Shown here piece after piece: positions 9,115 through 20,026 of a stretch of 64,000 nt of DNA. This DNA is from Sphingobacteriales bacterium (GTDB lineage Bacteria; Bacteroidota; Bacteroidia; Sphingobacteriales; Sphingobacteriaceae): contig JANXOD010000008.1 of NCBI GenBank assembly GCA_025353765.1, positions 186,001 to 250,000 on the forward strand, written 5' to 3'. The notes under the pieces were generated by a model. That model saw only the letters and a program-made list of their open reading frames with translations. It did no database searches and had not been told where the DNA came from. Position 1 is the first letter of the stretch. Each line of letters starts with the position of its first letter. The position numbers and the translations under genes were made by a program.

Positions 9115-11721
9115 TTGGAATTTCTTATCTCTTTTTTGAAATATAATTTCTTGGCGGCAGTTATATCGCTAATAACTTTAACTGTATTTGCGCAACAGCC
9201 TTTATTAAAACCTGCTGTAGTAAAGCGTGATACAATACTGCCTTTATCAACTACCAAAACGGATACCTTAATAAAAAAGTCTAAATCTTCTTCTGGATTA
9301 ACAGCAAAAGTAACATATAATGCAGAAGATTCAATAAGATATAGCAGAGATGGCAGTATTGTTTATTTATATGGTAAAAGTCGTATTATTTATGAAGATT
9401 TTCAATTGGATGCCGATTATATTCGCTTAGATCAAAAAAACAATACTGTATTTGCCAGTGGTTATCAAGACGTAAAAAATAATCGTTATCGAGGAAAACC
9501 AATTTTAAAACAGGGCTCTGAACCGCCTCTTACCACGGATTCTTTACTTTTTAATTATAAAACAAAAAAAGGCAAGTCATACGGAATTTTTACAAGCCTT
9601 GATGAAGGTTATCTTCATGCAGGGCAGTTTAAAAAAAATGAATATAATGAGGGTTTTTTTAAGAATGGTATCTATACTACTTGTAATTTAGCACATCCTC
9701 ATTTTGGAATTCATATAACTCGTGGTATTGTTACTGAAAAGCAAATTATAACTGGACCTGCATATTTAGTAATAGAAGATGTGCCACTTCCTATAGGGAT
9801 ACCTTTTGGTTTTTTCCCAAAAACAAACAAACGATCCTCTGGAATTTTATTTCCAACTTTTGGTGAAGATGCTGTACGAGGATTTTTCATGCGTGATTTA
9901 GGATATTATATAGGATTAAGTGACTATTGGGATCTCGCTTTACGGGGAACTATTTATTCTAAAGGTTCCTATTTGGGAAGTGCAGATGCCAGGTATAGGA
10001 AAAATTATAAATATGATGGGAATATAGATTTAAGTTACTCCTCTACACGTAATGGGATTGAAGGTACGCCGGAATACAAGCCATCTACAGATTTTTACAT
10101 TCGATGGTCACACTCTCAACGACCGGAGGCAAATCCCGGAACTACATTCAGTGCTTCAGTTAATGCCGGTACATCACAATTTAATAGAAATACTGCGGCC
10201 GGAGGCTCATATAATATTACAGAATTAACAAGAAATACCGTTTCTTCAAGCATAAGTTATGGTAAAGTTTTGGCAGATGGCTTATTCAATTTTACATCAA
10301 GTTTAAGTCACGACCAGAATTTTGCAGATTCAACAATCAATCTTAGTCTGCCTGTAGTCAATTTTCACATGAACAGTATTAGCCCTTTTGATAGAAAGGA
10401 TAGAGTTGGAGATCAAAAATGGTATCAAAAATTAACGGTAAGCTATAATTTGGACGGAAAAAATTCTATTGCTACAAAGGATTATTTATTGTTCAAAAAG
10501 GAGAGTCTACAAAAATTCAGCAATGGAATTCAACATAATATTCCAGTAGGCTTATCTTTAAATGCCTTCAAATTTTTCCAGTTTACATCGGGTTTGCAGT
10601 ATAATGAAAGGTGGTATCTGCAAACTATTCGTAAAAGATTATCTACAACAACAAATGAACTAGTTAAAGATACAATCCAAGGTTTTAGCAGGGCTTATGA
10701 ATATAGTTTAAATACTGGTTTATCTACAAAATTTTATGGACAGGTTAACTTTAAAAAAGGAAAATTAATTGCTTTGCGTCATGTAATAAGTCCCTCAATA
10801 AGTTTTAATTATAGGCCAGATTTTGGCGCTGACAGTTATGGATATTTCAGAAAAGTTGCAGATGCTAATGGGAGTATTCAAAAATACTCTATATATGAAA
10901 ATGGTATTTATGGTTCACCTTCAGCAGGGCGTGTAGCCAGCATTGGTTTTAATTTAGATAATAATATAGAGGCAAAGGTGAGGTCTACTAAAGACTCGGT
11001 TAATAATTTCGTGAAAATCCCAATTCTGCAAAGTTTAAATTTTTCTGGGGGCTATAATTTTGCTGCTGATTCATTTAAGTTATCTACTATCAATTTTTCC
11101 GGCCGTACCGCACTTTTTAAAGAAAAATTAGGCGTTAACTTCAATGGAACATTCGACCCTTACCAAATTAATCAGTTGGGAAACCGTATTAATCAATACG
11201 CTATAAATAATGGCAAAATAGCACGTTTAACCAATTTTGGATTATCTTTTGATTTCAATTTCAATTCTGCTACATCCAAAAAACGGAATGACAATTTAAA
11301 TAAAGATGATCCCAGCAAACAAAACATAAATCAGCAGCAAAAAGATGAGCTTGATTTAATTAATCGTGATCCAAATGCTTTTGTTGATTTTACTATTCCA
11401 TGGAATATTAATGCGTCTTATAGTTTTAGTTACTCAAAATATAGTCTTAAATCTCAAATCTCAAATACTATTAATTTTTCAGGAGACCTGAATGTAACCC
11501 CTAAATGGAAAGTAGGATATAGGTCTGGTTATGATTTTGTTGCTAAAAAAATATCTATAACAGATTTTTCAATCTATCGTGATCTTCATTGTTGGGATAT
11601 GGCATTTACATGGATTCCTTTTGGACAATACAAGTTTTATAGCGTTGATTTAAAAGTAAAGGCATCAATACTTCAAGACCTTAAATTAAGCAAAAGACGC
11701 GATTATTATAATAATTACTAA
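9115..11721 (+). CDS. LPS-assembly protein LptD-like outer-membrane protein
   Basis: An 868-aa outer-membrane protein. It has an N-terminal hydrophobic/signal segment (about 1-25, ending near VFAQ). An OstA/LptA-like beta-jellyroll follows (about 60-150: SIVYLYGKSRIIYEDFQLDA, then YQDVKNNRYRGKPIL). The long C-terminal region alternates polar and hydrophobic residues and is rich in aromatic residues, as in a large beta-barrel. LptD inserts LPS into the outer leaflet. Bacteroidota LptD-like proteins are divergent, so the role is by architecture. The start is TTG at 9115, since a TAA lies six codons upstream and no ATG fits the signal peptide. cinA follows 3 bp after the stop. Confidence 0.85.
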   Translation: MEFLISFLKYNFLAAVISLITLTVFAQQPLLKPAVVKRDTILPLSTTKTDTLIKKSKSSSGLTAKVTYNAEDSIRYSRDGSIVYLYGKSRIIYEDFQLDADYIRLDQKNNTVFASGYQDVKNNRYRGKPILKQGSEPPLTTDSLLFNYKTKKGKSYGIFTSLDEGYLHAGQFKKNEYNEGFFKNGIYTTCNLAHPHFGIHITRGIVTEKQIITGPAYLVIEDVPLPIGIPFGFFPKTNKRSSGILFPTFGEDAVRGFFMRDLGYYIGLSDYWDLALRGTIYSKGSYLGSADARYRKNYKYDGNIDLSYSSTRNGIEGTPEYKPSTDFYIRWSHSQRPEANPGTTFSASVNAGTSQFNRNTAAGGSYNITELTRNTVSSSISYGKVLADGLFNFTSSLSHDQNFADSTINLSLPVVNFHMNSISPFDRKDRVGDQKWYQKLTVSYNLDGKNSIATKDYLLFKKESLQKFSNGIQHNIPVGLSLNAFKFFQFTSGLQYNERWYLQTIRKRLSTTTNELVKDTIQGFSRAYEYSLNTGLSTKFYGQVNFKKGKLIALRHVISPSISFNYRPDFGADSYGYFRKVADANGSIQKYSIYENGIYGSPSAGRVASIGFNLDNNIEAKVRSTKDSVNNFVKIPILQSLNFSGGYNFAADSFKLSTINFSGRTALFKEKLGVNFNGTFDPYQINQLGNRINQYAINNGKIARLTNFGLSFDFNFNSATSKKRNDNLNKDDPSKQNINQQQKDELDLINRDPNAFVDFTIPWNINASYSFSYSKYSLKSQISNTINFSGDLNVTPKWKVGYRSGYDFVAKKISITDFSIYRDLHCWDMAFTWIPFGQYKFYSVDLKVKASILQDLKLSKRRDYYNNY

Positions 11722-11724
11722 TAC

Positions 11725-12972
11725 ATGCTAGCCGAAATAATAACCATTGGCGATGAAATTCTCATAGGTCAAATTGTAGATACCAACTCCGCCTGGATGG
11801 CACAAAAATTGAATGATGTAGGTATCCAAATAAAACAAATAACTTCTGTTTCTGATGATCAAAAGCACATTCTGAATTCTTTAAAACTAGCTGCATCACA
11901 TGCAGATATTATTCTAATAACAGGAGGTTTAGGCCCTACGAAAGATGATATTACTAAAAAAACTCTTACAGAATACTTTAATGTAGGAATGCATGAAGAT
12001 GAAATAGCATTGGAAAATGTAAAACGCATTTTTGCACGATTCAATTCCCCTTTACTGGATGTAAATATCCGCCAGGCAGAAGTGCTTGAAAATTGCATCA
12101 CCTTACAAAATAAAAATGGCACAGCACCCGGTATGTGGATTGAACATGAAGGGAAGATTTATATTTCCATGCCGGGAGTTCCATTTGAAATGATGTATTT
12201 AATGGAAGAAGAGGTAATTCCAAGAATTATATCTTCCTATAAATTACCATCGATCGTGCATCATACCATTTTAACAGCTGGTCTTGGAGAATCATTTTTA
12301 GCCAACAAAATTGAAGACATAGAAAACCTCCTACCATCTCATATAAAATTAGCTTACTTACCTAAGCTGGGCATGGTACGTTTAAGACTTAGTGCATATG
12401 GGTCTGATAAAACAGTATTAGAGAAAGAAATATCACTATATGCCAGCCAAATTGTAAATAGGGTTGGAGAGTATGTCATCTCAGAAGTTGATATTCCGCT
12501 GGAAAAAGTAATACTTGATTTTATGGAAGCCAGAGGACTTACTTTAGCAACAGCAGAAAGTTGTACAGGCGGTTATATTTCCCATTTAATAACTCAACAT
12601 CCAGGTTGCAGCCGTGTTTTTTTAGGTGGCGCAGTTTCATATTCCTATGAGTTAAAGCAAATTATGCTGGGTGTTACACCGAAAACACTTGCAAAGTATG
12701 GCGCTGTTAGCGAAGAAACAGTAAAAGAAATGGCTTTGGGTGCTGTTAAAACTTATAAATGTGATTATTCAATTGCTGTAAGCGGTATTGCAGGGCCAGA
12801 TGGTGGCATGCCTGATAAACCTGTTGGCACAGTATGGATTGCTGTAGCAAATAAAACTAAAACCATTACCCAAAAATATCAGTTTGGTAATAGAAGGGCA
12901 CAAAATATTGAGCGTTCTGCAATAAATGCGTTAGTCCTTCTTTTTAAATTGCTGAAAGAAGATTACAGATAA
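11725..12972 (+). CDS. cinA: CinA-like protein, nicotinamide-nucleotide amidase
   Basis: A 415-aa two-domain protein. The N-terminal molybdopterin-binding-like (COG1058) domain shows IGDEILIGQIVDTNS (8-22), ITGGLGPTKDD and AEVLENC. The C-terminal CinA amidohydrolase domain starts near 255, with the active-site segment ATAESCTGGYIS and later SGIAGPDGG and KPVGTVWIAV. The enzyme deamidates NMN to nicotinate mononucleotide in NAD salvage; the N-terminal domain has ADP-ribose pyrophosphatase activity in some members. It starts 3 bp after the LptD-like gene and is surely translated from the same message. No recA is adjacent, unlike in some Gram-positives. Confidence 0.96.
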   Translation: MLAEIITIGDEILIGQIVDTNSAWMAQKLNDVGIQIKQITSVSDDQKHILNSLKLAASHADIILITGGLGPTKDDITKKTLTEYFNVGMHEDEIALENVKRIFARFNSPLLDVNIRQAEVLENCITLQNKNGTAPGMWIEHEGKIYISMPGVPFEMMYLMEEEVIPRIISSYKLPSIVHHTILTAGLGESFLANKIEDIENLLPSHIKLAYLPKLGMVRLRLSAYGSDKTVLEKEISLYASQIVNRVGEYVISEVDIPLEKVILDFMEARGLTLATAESCTGGYISHLITQHPGCSRVFLGGAVSYSYELKQIMLGVTPKTLAKYGAVSEETVKEMALGAVKTYKCDYSIAVSGIAGPDGGMPDKPVGTVWIAVANKTKTITQKYQFGNRRAQNIERSAINALVLLFKLLKEDYR

Positions 12973-12983
12973 ACTAAAAAGTC

Positions 12984-12991
12984 TATTTTTG
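12984..12991 (+). promoter_or_regulatory. TATTTTTG promoter box for the E2 gene
   Basis: TATTTTTG 31 bp upstream of the E2 ATG and just after the cinA stop fits the Bacteroidota -7 consensus. The distance to the start equals that seen for the amidase gene. No TTG -33 element is evident. Confidence 0.5.
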
Positions 12992-13022
12992 CAAATCAAT
13001 AAATTGTAATTTTTTTGTTTAT

Positions 13023-14384
13023 ATGGCTCAATACGAATTAGTACTTCCTAAAATGGGTGAAAGTGTTGCCGAGGCTACCATTATTAAATGGGTAAAAAAA
13101 CCAGGTGAGATTATTCAAATTGATGAATCGGTATTAGAAATTGCTACAGATAAGGTTGATTCTGAAGTTCCTTCGCCCGTTGCCGGGAAACTTATAAAAA
13201 CTCTTTTTAATGAAGACGATGTAGTACAAGTTGGGAGTGTTATTGCCATCATTGAAACAGATGTGAATGCATCTATTGAAGAACCTAAAACTAATTTTCC
13301 AACTTCAGAAATAAACATTCAGCAATCAGAATCTGAGAAAGAAGAAGAGCCTGTTATGCCGGAAATCCAGGAAGTAAATCAAACTGAGCAAACTGCACAA
13401 AAATTAACTCCAACAAATTATAGTAATTCTCAACGGTTTTATTCTCCTTTAGTAAAAAGTATTGCAGCCGAAGAAGGTATCAGTTTACAAGAACTAGACA
13501 ATATAAAAGGTACAGGTGCAGAAGGCAGAGTGACTAAACAAGATATTCTTAACTTTATCAATGGTCAGCCATTATCGTCTAAAATAAATGCGGATATTAA
13601 ACCACAACCTGTTCTGCAAACTCCTACAAAAGACCAAATTAAAACTAATGCAGCCCCTGCAATATCTGTTTCTGGTGGAGATGAGATCATTGAAATGGAT
13701 AGAATGCGCAAACTGATTGCCGATCACATGGTGATGAGTAAACATACCTCACCTCACGTAACTTCTTTCGTTGAAGCTGATGTAACTAATATTGTAAAAT
13801 GGCGTGAGCGTGTAAAAAATTCATTCGAAAAACGCGAAGGAGAAAAAATAACGTTTACTCCTATATTTATTGAGGCTATAGCAAAAGCTATTAAAGATTT
13901 ACCGATGATAAATGTATCGGTGAACGGAACACAAATAATAAAAAAACGGGACATTAATATTGGGATGGCTGCTGCTTTACCTTCCGGGAATCTAATTGTT
14001 CCGGTTATAAAAAATGCAGATCAGTTAAATCTTTTCGGACTTACGAAATCTGTAAATGATTTAGCCAATCGTGCCCGCCAGTCTAAATTAAAGCCAGATG
14101 AAACACAGGGTGGAACTTTCACGATGACTAATGTAGGTTCTTTTGGGAACGTAATGGGAACCCCTATCATTAATCAACCTCAGGCAGCTATTTTAGCTGT
14201 AGGGGCTATTAAGAAGAAGCCTGCGGTTATAGAAACCGAATATGGAGATGTTATCGCCATCAGGCACATGATGTTTCTGTCTTTATCCTACGATCATCGG
14301 GTAGTTGATGGCTCTTTAGGCGGATCATTCGTTAGAAAAGTAGCAGATTATTTAGAAGCTTGGGATATTAACAGAGAAATTTAA
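13023..14384 (+). CDS. Dihydrolipoamide acyltransferase (E2) of a 2-oxo-acid dehydrogenase complex
   Basis: A 453-aa E2 component. The N-terminal lipoyl domain (1-78) carries the lipoylated Lys44 in EIATDKVDSEVPSP. An acidic Glu/Gln-rich linker and the peripheral-subunit-binding domain (about 138-180, SPLVKSIAAEEGI then GRVTKQDIL) follow. The catalytic core (about 225-453) ends with SLSYDHRVVDGSLGG, containing the active-site His-Asp. E1 genes are not adjacent; the lpd (E3) gene lies 19 kb away. The sequence resembles branched-chain/SucB-type E2 of Bacteroidota, but pyruvate, 2-oxoglutarate and branched-chain keto acids cannot be told apart with confidence. Confidence 0.93.
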   Translation: MAQYELVLPKMGESVAEATIIKWVKKPGEIIQIDESVLEIATDKVDSEVPSPVAGKLIKTLFNEDDVVQVGSVIAIIETDVNASIEEPKTNFPTSEINIQQSESEKEEEPVMPEIQEVNQTEQTAQKLTPTNYSNSQRFYSPLVKSIAAEEGISLQELDNIKGTGAEGRVTKQDILNFINGQPLSSKINADIKPQPVLQTPTKDQIKTNAAPAISVSGGDEIIEMDRMRKLIADHMVMSKHTSPHVTSFVEADVTNIVKWRERVKNSFEKREGEKITFTPIFIEAIAKAIKDLPMINVSVNGTQIIKKRDINIGMAAALPSGNLIVPVIKNADQLNLFGLTKSVNDLANRARQSKLKPDETQGGTFTMTNVGSFGNVMGTPIINQPQAAILAVGAIKKKPAVIETEYGDVIAIRHMMFLSLSYDHRVVDGSLGGSFVRKVADYLEAWDINREI

Positions 14385-14451
14385 TCTTAGCCTTCTCTAA
14401 TATTTGTTTAATTTGATCGATGAAAAGTTAAACAATTATTGCAAAGCATAT

Positions 14452-15983
<1,532 letters not shown>

Positions 15984-16025
15984 GTGTGTATATAGTATCA
16001 AGTCAATTTTATTAATATAAAAATC

Positions 16026-16041
16026 ATTCCCTCATTCAATC
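16026..16041 (-). repeat. Two-unit GATTGAAT-type 8-bp tract
   Basis: On the minus strand this reads GATTGAAT GAGGGAAT. It has the same 8-bp period and composition as the tracts at 582-689, 32210-32241 and 33368-33391. It lies between guaB and the LOG gene. Confidence 0.5.
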
Positions 16042-16056
16042 ATTTATATATAATCT

Positions 16057-16641
16057 ATGAAAACTATCTGTGTGTTTTGTGGTGCTAATTTCAATGGCGA
16101 CCCCGTTTTATTAAAAGCTATTCATAACCTGGCTGATGTGTTTGTTGAAAAAGATATTACACTCATTTTTGGTGGTGGAAGAGTAGGAGTTATGGGTTTA
16201 ATTGCTGATGCTGTTTTAGAACGAGGTGGCAAAGCTATTGGTGTAATACCGCAGTTTTTAATGGATAAAGAAGTTGGCCACACAGGTTTAACAGAATTGA
16301 TTATTACAGAAACGATGCATCAGCGTAAGCAAAAAATGGCAGATCTTTCTGATGGAGTAATTACTATGCCCGGTGGTTTTGGTACACTGGAGGAATTTTT
16401 TGAGGTCCTAACCTGGTTGCAGCTCGGTTTACATCAAAGCCCGATTGGTTTGCTAAATATAGCTGGTTTTTATAATCCATTACTGCAACAAATGGATATA
16501 ATGGTAGAACAGAAATTTTTAAAGCCTTTGAACCGAGCCCTAGTATTATCAAATTCTGAACCCAGGCCATTAGTTACACTTATGGAAAACTTTAAAGCAA
16601 TACCAGATGAAGTTTGGTTTAAGGATAGAAATTTGACTTAA
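16057..16641 (+). CDS. LOG-family protein (cytokinin-riboside 5'-monophosphate phosphoribohydrolase-like)
   Basis: A 194-aa TIGR00730/LOG-family protein with a Rossmann-like fold. The signature PGGFGTLEEFFEVLTW (about 106-121) holds the catalytic PGGxGTxxE motif; GGGRVGVMG (42-50) and MHQRKQKMADLSDG add substrate-site Arg and Lys residues. LOG enzymes cleave the N-glycosidic bond of nucleoside 5'-monophosphates, in many bacteria AMP-like compounds. A longer paralogue lies at 26212-26919. The gene lies 73 bp after guaB, but a purine-salvage link is only a guess. Confidence 0.93.
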   Translation: MKTICVFCGANFNGDPVLLKAIHNLADVFVEKDITLIFGGGRVGVMGLIADAVLERGGKAIGVIPQFLMDKEVGHTGLTELIITETMHQRKQKMADLSDGVITMPGGFGTLEEFFEVLTWLQLGLHQSPIGLLNIAGFYNPLLQQMDIMVEQKFLKPLNRALVLSNSEPRPLVTLMENFKAIPDEVWFKDRNLT

Positions 16642-16788
16642 TAGGTGTTTAATATAAAATGCCATACTTCTTCACAAATATCATTTGGAATGATTTTTGT
16701 TATAGGTTAAATCAGCTAATTTCATAGCTAAATCATTAAAAATCAGCAATTTTTTCTTAAAAAATATCGTTTACTATATAGATATTTT

Positions 16789-16796
16789 TAACTTTG
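16789..16796 (+). promoter_or_regulatory. TAACTTTG promoter box of the sigma-factor gene
   Basis: TAACTTTG, a perfect TAnnTTTG, 30 bp upstream of the ATG of the primary sigma factor. No exact TTG is found at the -33 position. If real, the gene is read by the sigma factor it encodes, which is usual. Confidence 0.55.
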
Positions 16797-16826
16797 CAGA
16801 CTTTTAGAAAGGGATTCAATTCATAA

Positions 16827-17687
16827 ATGAGACAACTCAAAATAACACAATCCATTACCAATCGTGAATCACAGTCGCTAGACAAGTATTTACATGAGAT
16901 CGGTAAAGTAGACTTAATTACAGCAGAAGAAGAAGTAATTCTTGCTCAAAAAATCCGTGAAGGTGATCAGGCCGCTTTAGAAAGACTAACAAAAACCAAT
17001 TTACGTTTTGTAGTTTCGGTTGCAAAACAATATCAAAACCAGGGTTTAACATTAGGTGATTTGATTAATGAAGGAAATCTGGGATTAATTAAAGCCGCAA
17101 AACGGTTTGATGAAACCAAAGGATTTAAATTCATTTCTTATGCCGTTTGGTGGATTCGTCAGTCAATTTTACAAGCCATCGCCGAGCAATCACGTATTGT
17201 ACGTTTACCTTTAAACCAGGTAGGATCATTAAGTAAGATAAGTAAAGCCTTCTCCAGATTAGAGCAAGAATTTGAACGTGAGCCTTCTCCTGAAGAATTG
17301 GCAGATACTTTAGAAACTACAGTTGAAAAAATATCTGACACATTGAGCAATTCCGGTCGCCATGTTTCTATGGATGCGCCTTTTGTGCAAGGTGAAGAAA
17401 ACACTTTACTTGATGTTTTAGAAAATGATGATCCAAACACAGATAGTAATTTAATTAATGAGTCTTTGTCTGAAGAAATCAGACGTTCATTAGCTACTCT
17501 TACTGAACGCGAACGTGAAATCATCGTTTTGTTTTTTGGCTTAAGCACCAATCATCCGCTTTCATTAGAAGAAATAGGCGAGAAGTTTAACTTAACACGC
17601 GAACGTGTAAGACAAATTAAAGATAAAGCTTTACAACGCCTTCGTCATACATCCAGAAGCAAAATATTAAAATCATATTTGGGGTAG
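16827..17687 (+). CDS. rpoD: Primary sigma factor, RpoD/SigA type
   Basis: A 286-aa sigma-70 factor lacking region 1.1, the short form typical of the Bacteroidota housekeeping sigma. Region 1.2 shows [20 protein letters not shown] (17-36). Region 2 shows [21 protein letters not shown] with [22 protein letters not shown] and AVWWIRQSI. Region 3 follows ([16 protein letters not shown]), and region 4 ends with [28 protein letters not shown]. It is expected to read the TTG/TAnnTTTG promoters annotated here. It is closed by a strong terminator at 17711-17743. Confidence 0.97.
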   Translation: MRQLKITQSITNRESQSLDKYLHEIGKVDLITAEEEVILAQKIREGDQAALERLTKTNLRFVVSVAKQYQNQGLTLGDLINEGNLGLIKAAKRFDETKGFKFISYAVWWIRQSILQAIAEQSRIVRLPLNQVGSLSKISKAFSRLEQEFEREPSPEELADTLETTVEKISDTLSNSGRHVSMDAPFVQGEENTLLDVLENDDPNTDSNLINESLSEEIRRSLATLTEREREIIVLFFGLSTNHPLSLEEIGEKFNLTRERVRQIKDKALQRLRHTSRSKILKSYLG

Positions 17688-17710
17688 TAATCTCAAAACA
17701 AAACAGTAAA

Positions 17711-17743
17711 AAGATTGGGTCAACGCCCGATCTTTTTTATTTT
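17711..17743 (+). terminator. Rho-independent terminator after the sigma-factor gene
   Basis: A 9-bp stem AAGATTGGG/CCCGATCTT (one G-T pair) with loop TCAACG is followed by a T-rich run TTTTATTTT. It starts 24 bp after the sigma-factor stop. It also separates that gene from gap, whose ATG is 20 bp further on. Confidence 0.85.
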
Positions 17744-17762
17744 AGCCTACGATTATAATAGC

Positions 17763-19208
17763 ATGTTAAATAAATACGAAAGCGAGTTTAGCAACTGGAT
17801 TGAAAAAGAGAAAAAAGCCATTGAATTAATCAATGTAGTTGGAAAACTTTGGTTCGACCGTTCTATAGAACTTGTACTGTTTCGCAAACCTTTATTTGAT
17901 ATAGGAAGCAGCGAAATTTTAGCACATCACCAATATGCTAAGCAGATTATTAATAAAAATATATCTATTTATGAAACGCTTGCATTAGCCCAGGCAATCG
18001 CTAAATCTAATCTGGCCCCATCACGGATAGATATTGGACGATTGGCTTCGGAATGGCTGGATGTGGATGTCAATTTCTCTTCTATGGAAGACTTTGTGAT
18101 TAAAAAACTAGGTCATCATATTGGGAAAGATAAAATGATCATGCAACCTAAAGATGTTGTGTTATATGGTTTTGGACGAATTGGCCGTATCGCCGCAAAG
18201 GAACTAATCACACAGGCAGGAAAAGGTGAACAATTGCGTTTACGTGCTATCGTAACCCGCAGTTATAGTGATGAGGATTTGATTAAGCGTGCAGATTTAT
18301 TAAGAAATGACTCTGTTCATAGTGCTTTTTCCGGAACTATTGTGGAGGACTTTGAGCATAAAGCATTAATTATAAATGGCCAGGTTATTTATATGATTGA
18401 TGCTAAAAATCCTGATGAAGTAGATTATACCAAATATGGCATTCATGATGCATTGATAATTGACAATACGGGCGTTGTACGTGATCGTGAAGGTTTAAGT
18501 AAACATTTAATATCAAAAGGGATTAGTAAAGTGTTGCTAACCGCTCCTGGAAAAGGGGATGTGCCGAATATTGTTTTTGGTATTAATCATTCTGAATTTG
18601 ATTCTTCCGAAACCGTGTTTTCTGCTGCTTCATGTACTACAAATGCAATTGTCCCGGTTTTAAAAGTAGTTCAGGATGTTTTTGGCATTGAAAAAGGACA
18701 TATTGAAACTATTCATAGTTATACAAATGATCAAAATTTGCTTGATAATTACCATAAAAAATATCGTCGTGGGCGTTCTGCAGCACTAAATATGGTAATT
18801 ACAGAAACAGGTGCAGACAAAGCTGTTGCAAAAGTGCTTCCTGCTTTGGAGGGAAAATTAACCGGAAATGCTGTTAGAGTTCCTACGCCAAACGTCTCTT
18901 TAGCAATCTTAAATCTCACATTAAATAAAAAAACGACAAAAGAGGAAATTGAGAAAACATTGAAAAACTCATCGCTTTTGGGTGAATTTGTAGAACAGAT
19001 TGAATATTCCATTTCAAATGAATTGGTATCCACTGATGTAATCGGAAATAGTCATACTTGTGTTATTGACGGTCCGGCAACTATTCTTTCTAAAGACGGG
19101 AAATCAGCTGTGTTATATGTATGGTACGATAATGAATATGGCTATACCCGTCAGGTTATTAGATTAGCAAAATCTTTAGCTGGTGTTATCAGGCTTACAT
19201 ACTATTAA
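17763..19208 (+). CDS. gap: Glyceraldehyde-3-phosphate dehydrogenase, long Bacteroidota form
   Basis: A 481-aa GAPDH (glycolysis/gluconeogenesis, NAD(P)-dependent). About 130 N-terminal residues precede the Rossmann motif YGFGRIGR (135-142). The catalytic Cys is in SAASCTTN (288-295, Cys291), followed by HSYTNDQNLLD and a C-terminal VWYDNEYGYTRQV. The N-terminal extension (NWIEKEKKAIELINVVGKL...) is characteristic of a long GAPDH class in Bacteroidota; its role is unknown to me. I start at ATG 17763, because the longer reading frame would begin inside the preceding terminator. Confidence 0.95.
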   Translation: MLNKYESEFSNWIEKEKKAIELINVVGKLWFDRSIELVLFRKPLFDIGSSEILAHHQYAKQIINKNISIYETLALAQAIAKSNLAPSRIDIGRLASEWLDVDVNFSSMEDFVIKKLGHHIGKDKMIMQPKDVVLYGFGRIGRIAAKELITQAGKGEQLRLRAIVTRSYSDEDLIKRADLLRNDSVHSAFSGTIVEDFEHKALIINGQVIYMIDAKNPDEVDYTKYGIHDALIIDNTGVVRDREGLSKHLISKGISKVLLTAPGKGDVPNIVFGINHSEFDSSETVFSAASCTTNAIVPVLKVVQDVFGIEKGHIETIHSYTNDQNLLDNYHKKYRRGRSAALNMVITETGADKAVAKVLPALEGKLTGNAVRVPTPNVSLAILNLTLNKKTTKEEIEKTLKNSSLLGEFVEQIEYSISNELVSTDVIGNSHTCVIDGPATILSKDGKSAVLYVWYDNEYGYTRQVIRLAKSLAGVIRLTYY

Positions 19209-19238
19209 AATCTATTAAAACGTTTTGTCATTTTAAAC

Positions 19239-19961
19239 ATGATAAAATACCTTATGCATCCATCCCAATATGAAAAGTTAAGCATAAATGAAGCTATTGC
19301 ATACCAAAATAAGTTAAGAGAACGATTACAGATTGTTCCACTGAAAAAGCCAATAAAAACGATAGGTGGCGCTGATATCTCATTTAACAAATATTCGGAG
19401 ATTGTTTATGCAGGAATAGTTGTGCTAAGTTATCCTGAATTGAAAGAAATAGAACGTGTAACCGTAATCTCGAAAACGTCTTTTCCTTATGTATCCGGCC
19501 TGCTTGCTTTTCGTGAAGTTCCGGCATTATTGGAGGTTTGGGAAAAGATCCAACTGAAACCTGATTTATTAGTTTTAGACGGACAGGGAATAGCACATCG
19601 CCGGAGAATGGGAATTGCAACTCATTTTGGGTTAATTGCAGATATACCAACCATCGGCTGTGCCAAAAGTAAATTATACGGACAGGTAATAGAGCCATTA
19701 AATATTCCTTTAGCTCAGACTGAAATGTTTGATAAAAATGAGGTTATTGGAATAGCTTTACGAACTAAGAAAAATTGTAAACCTATTTTAATTTCGCCAG
19801 GAAATCGAATAAACATAGAGCAAAGTGTAGAAATTATTAAGCAATGCATTGGAAAATATCGAATCCCGGAACCAACACGACGTGCACATATATTAGTAAA
19901 TGAAGCACGTATTAAAGATAGCCAGCCAGCCGCCAATTCACAGACAAATTTATTTGATTGA
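19239..19961 (+). CDS. nfi: Endonuclease V (deoxyinosine 3' endonuclease)
   Basis: A 240-aa endonuclease V, which nicks DNA one nucleotide 3' of deoxyinosine in alternative excision repair. Metal-binding Asp residues lie in GGADISF (near 48-54) and LVLDGQGIAHRRRMGIATH (near 112-130), together with the PYVSGLLAFREVPAL wedge/catalytic segment and GCAKSKLYG. The order and spacing fit a complete enzyme. It lies 30 bp after gap on the same strand. A stretch of Gln and Asn at the C terminus (DSQPAANSQTNLFD) is not conserved in the family, to my knowledge. Confidence 0.95.
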   Translation: MIKYLMHPSQYEKLSINEAIAYQNKLRERLQIVPLKKPIKTIGGADISFNKYSEIVYAGIVVLSYPELKEIERVTVISKTSFPYVSGLLAFREVPALLEVWEKIQLKPDLLVLDGQGIAHRRRMGIATHFGLIADIPTIGCAKSKLYGQVIEPLNIPLAQTEMFDKNEVIGIALRTKKNCKPILISPGNRINIEQSVEIIKQCIGKYRIPEPTRRAHILVNEARIKDSQPAANSQTNLFD

Positions 19962-20026
19962 AATAATTTTCTACTTTTTAATGTGCAGACAATTATAATA
20001 TCTTTATACAATTCAGATTTATTTAG

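Noticed and set aside
17715-17762. Longer gap reading frame starting at 17715
   Set aside because: It begins within the terminator of the sigma-factor gene; ATG 17763 gives the family's normal N terminus.
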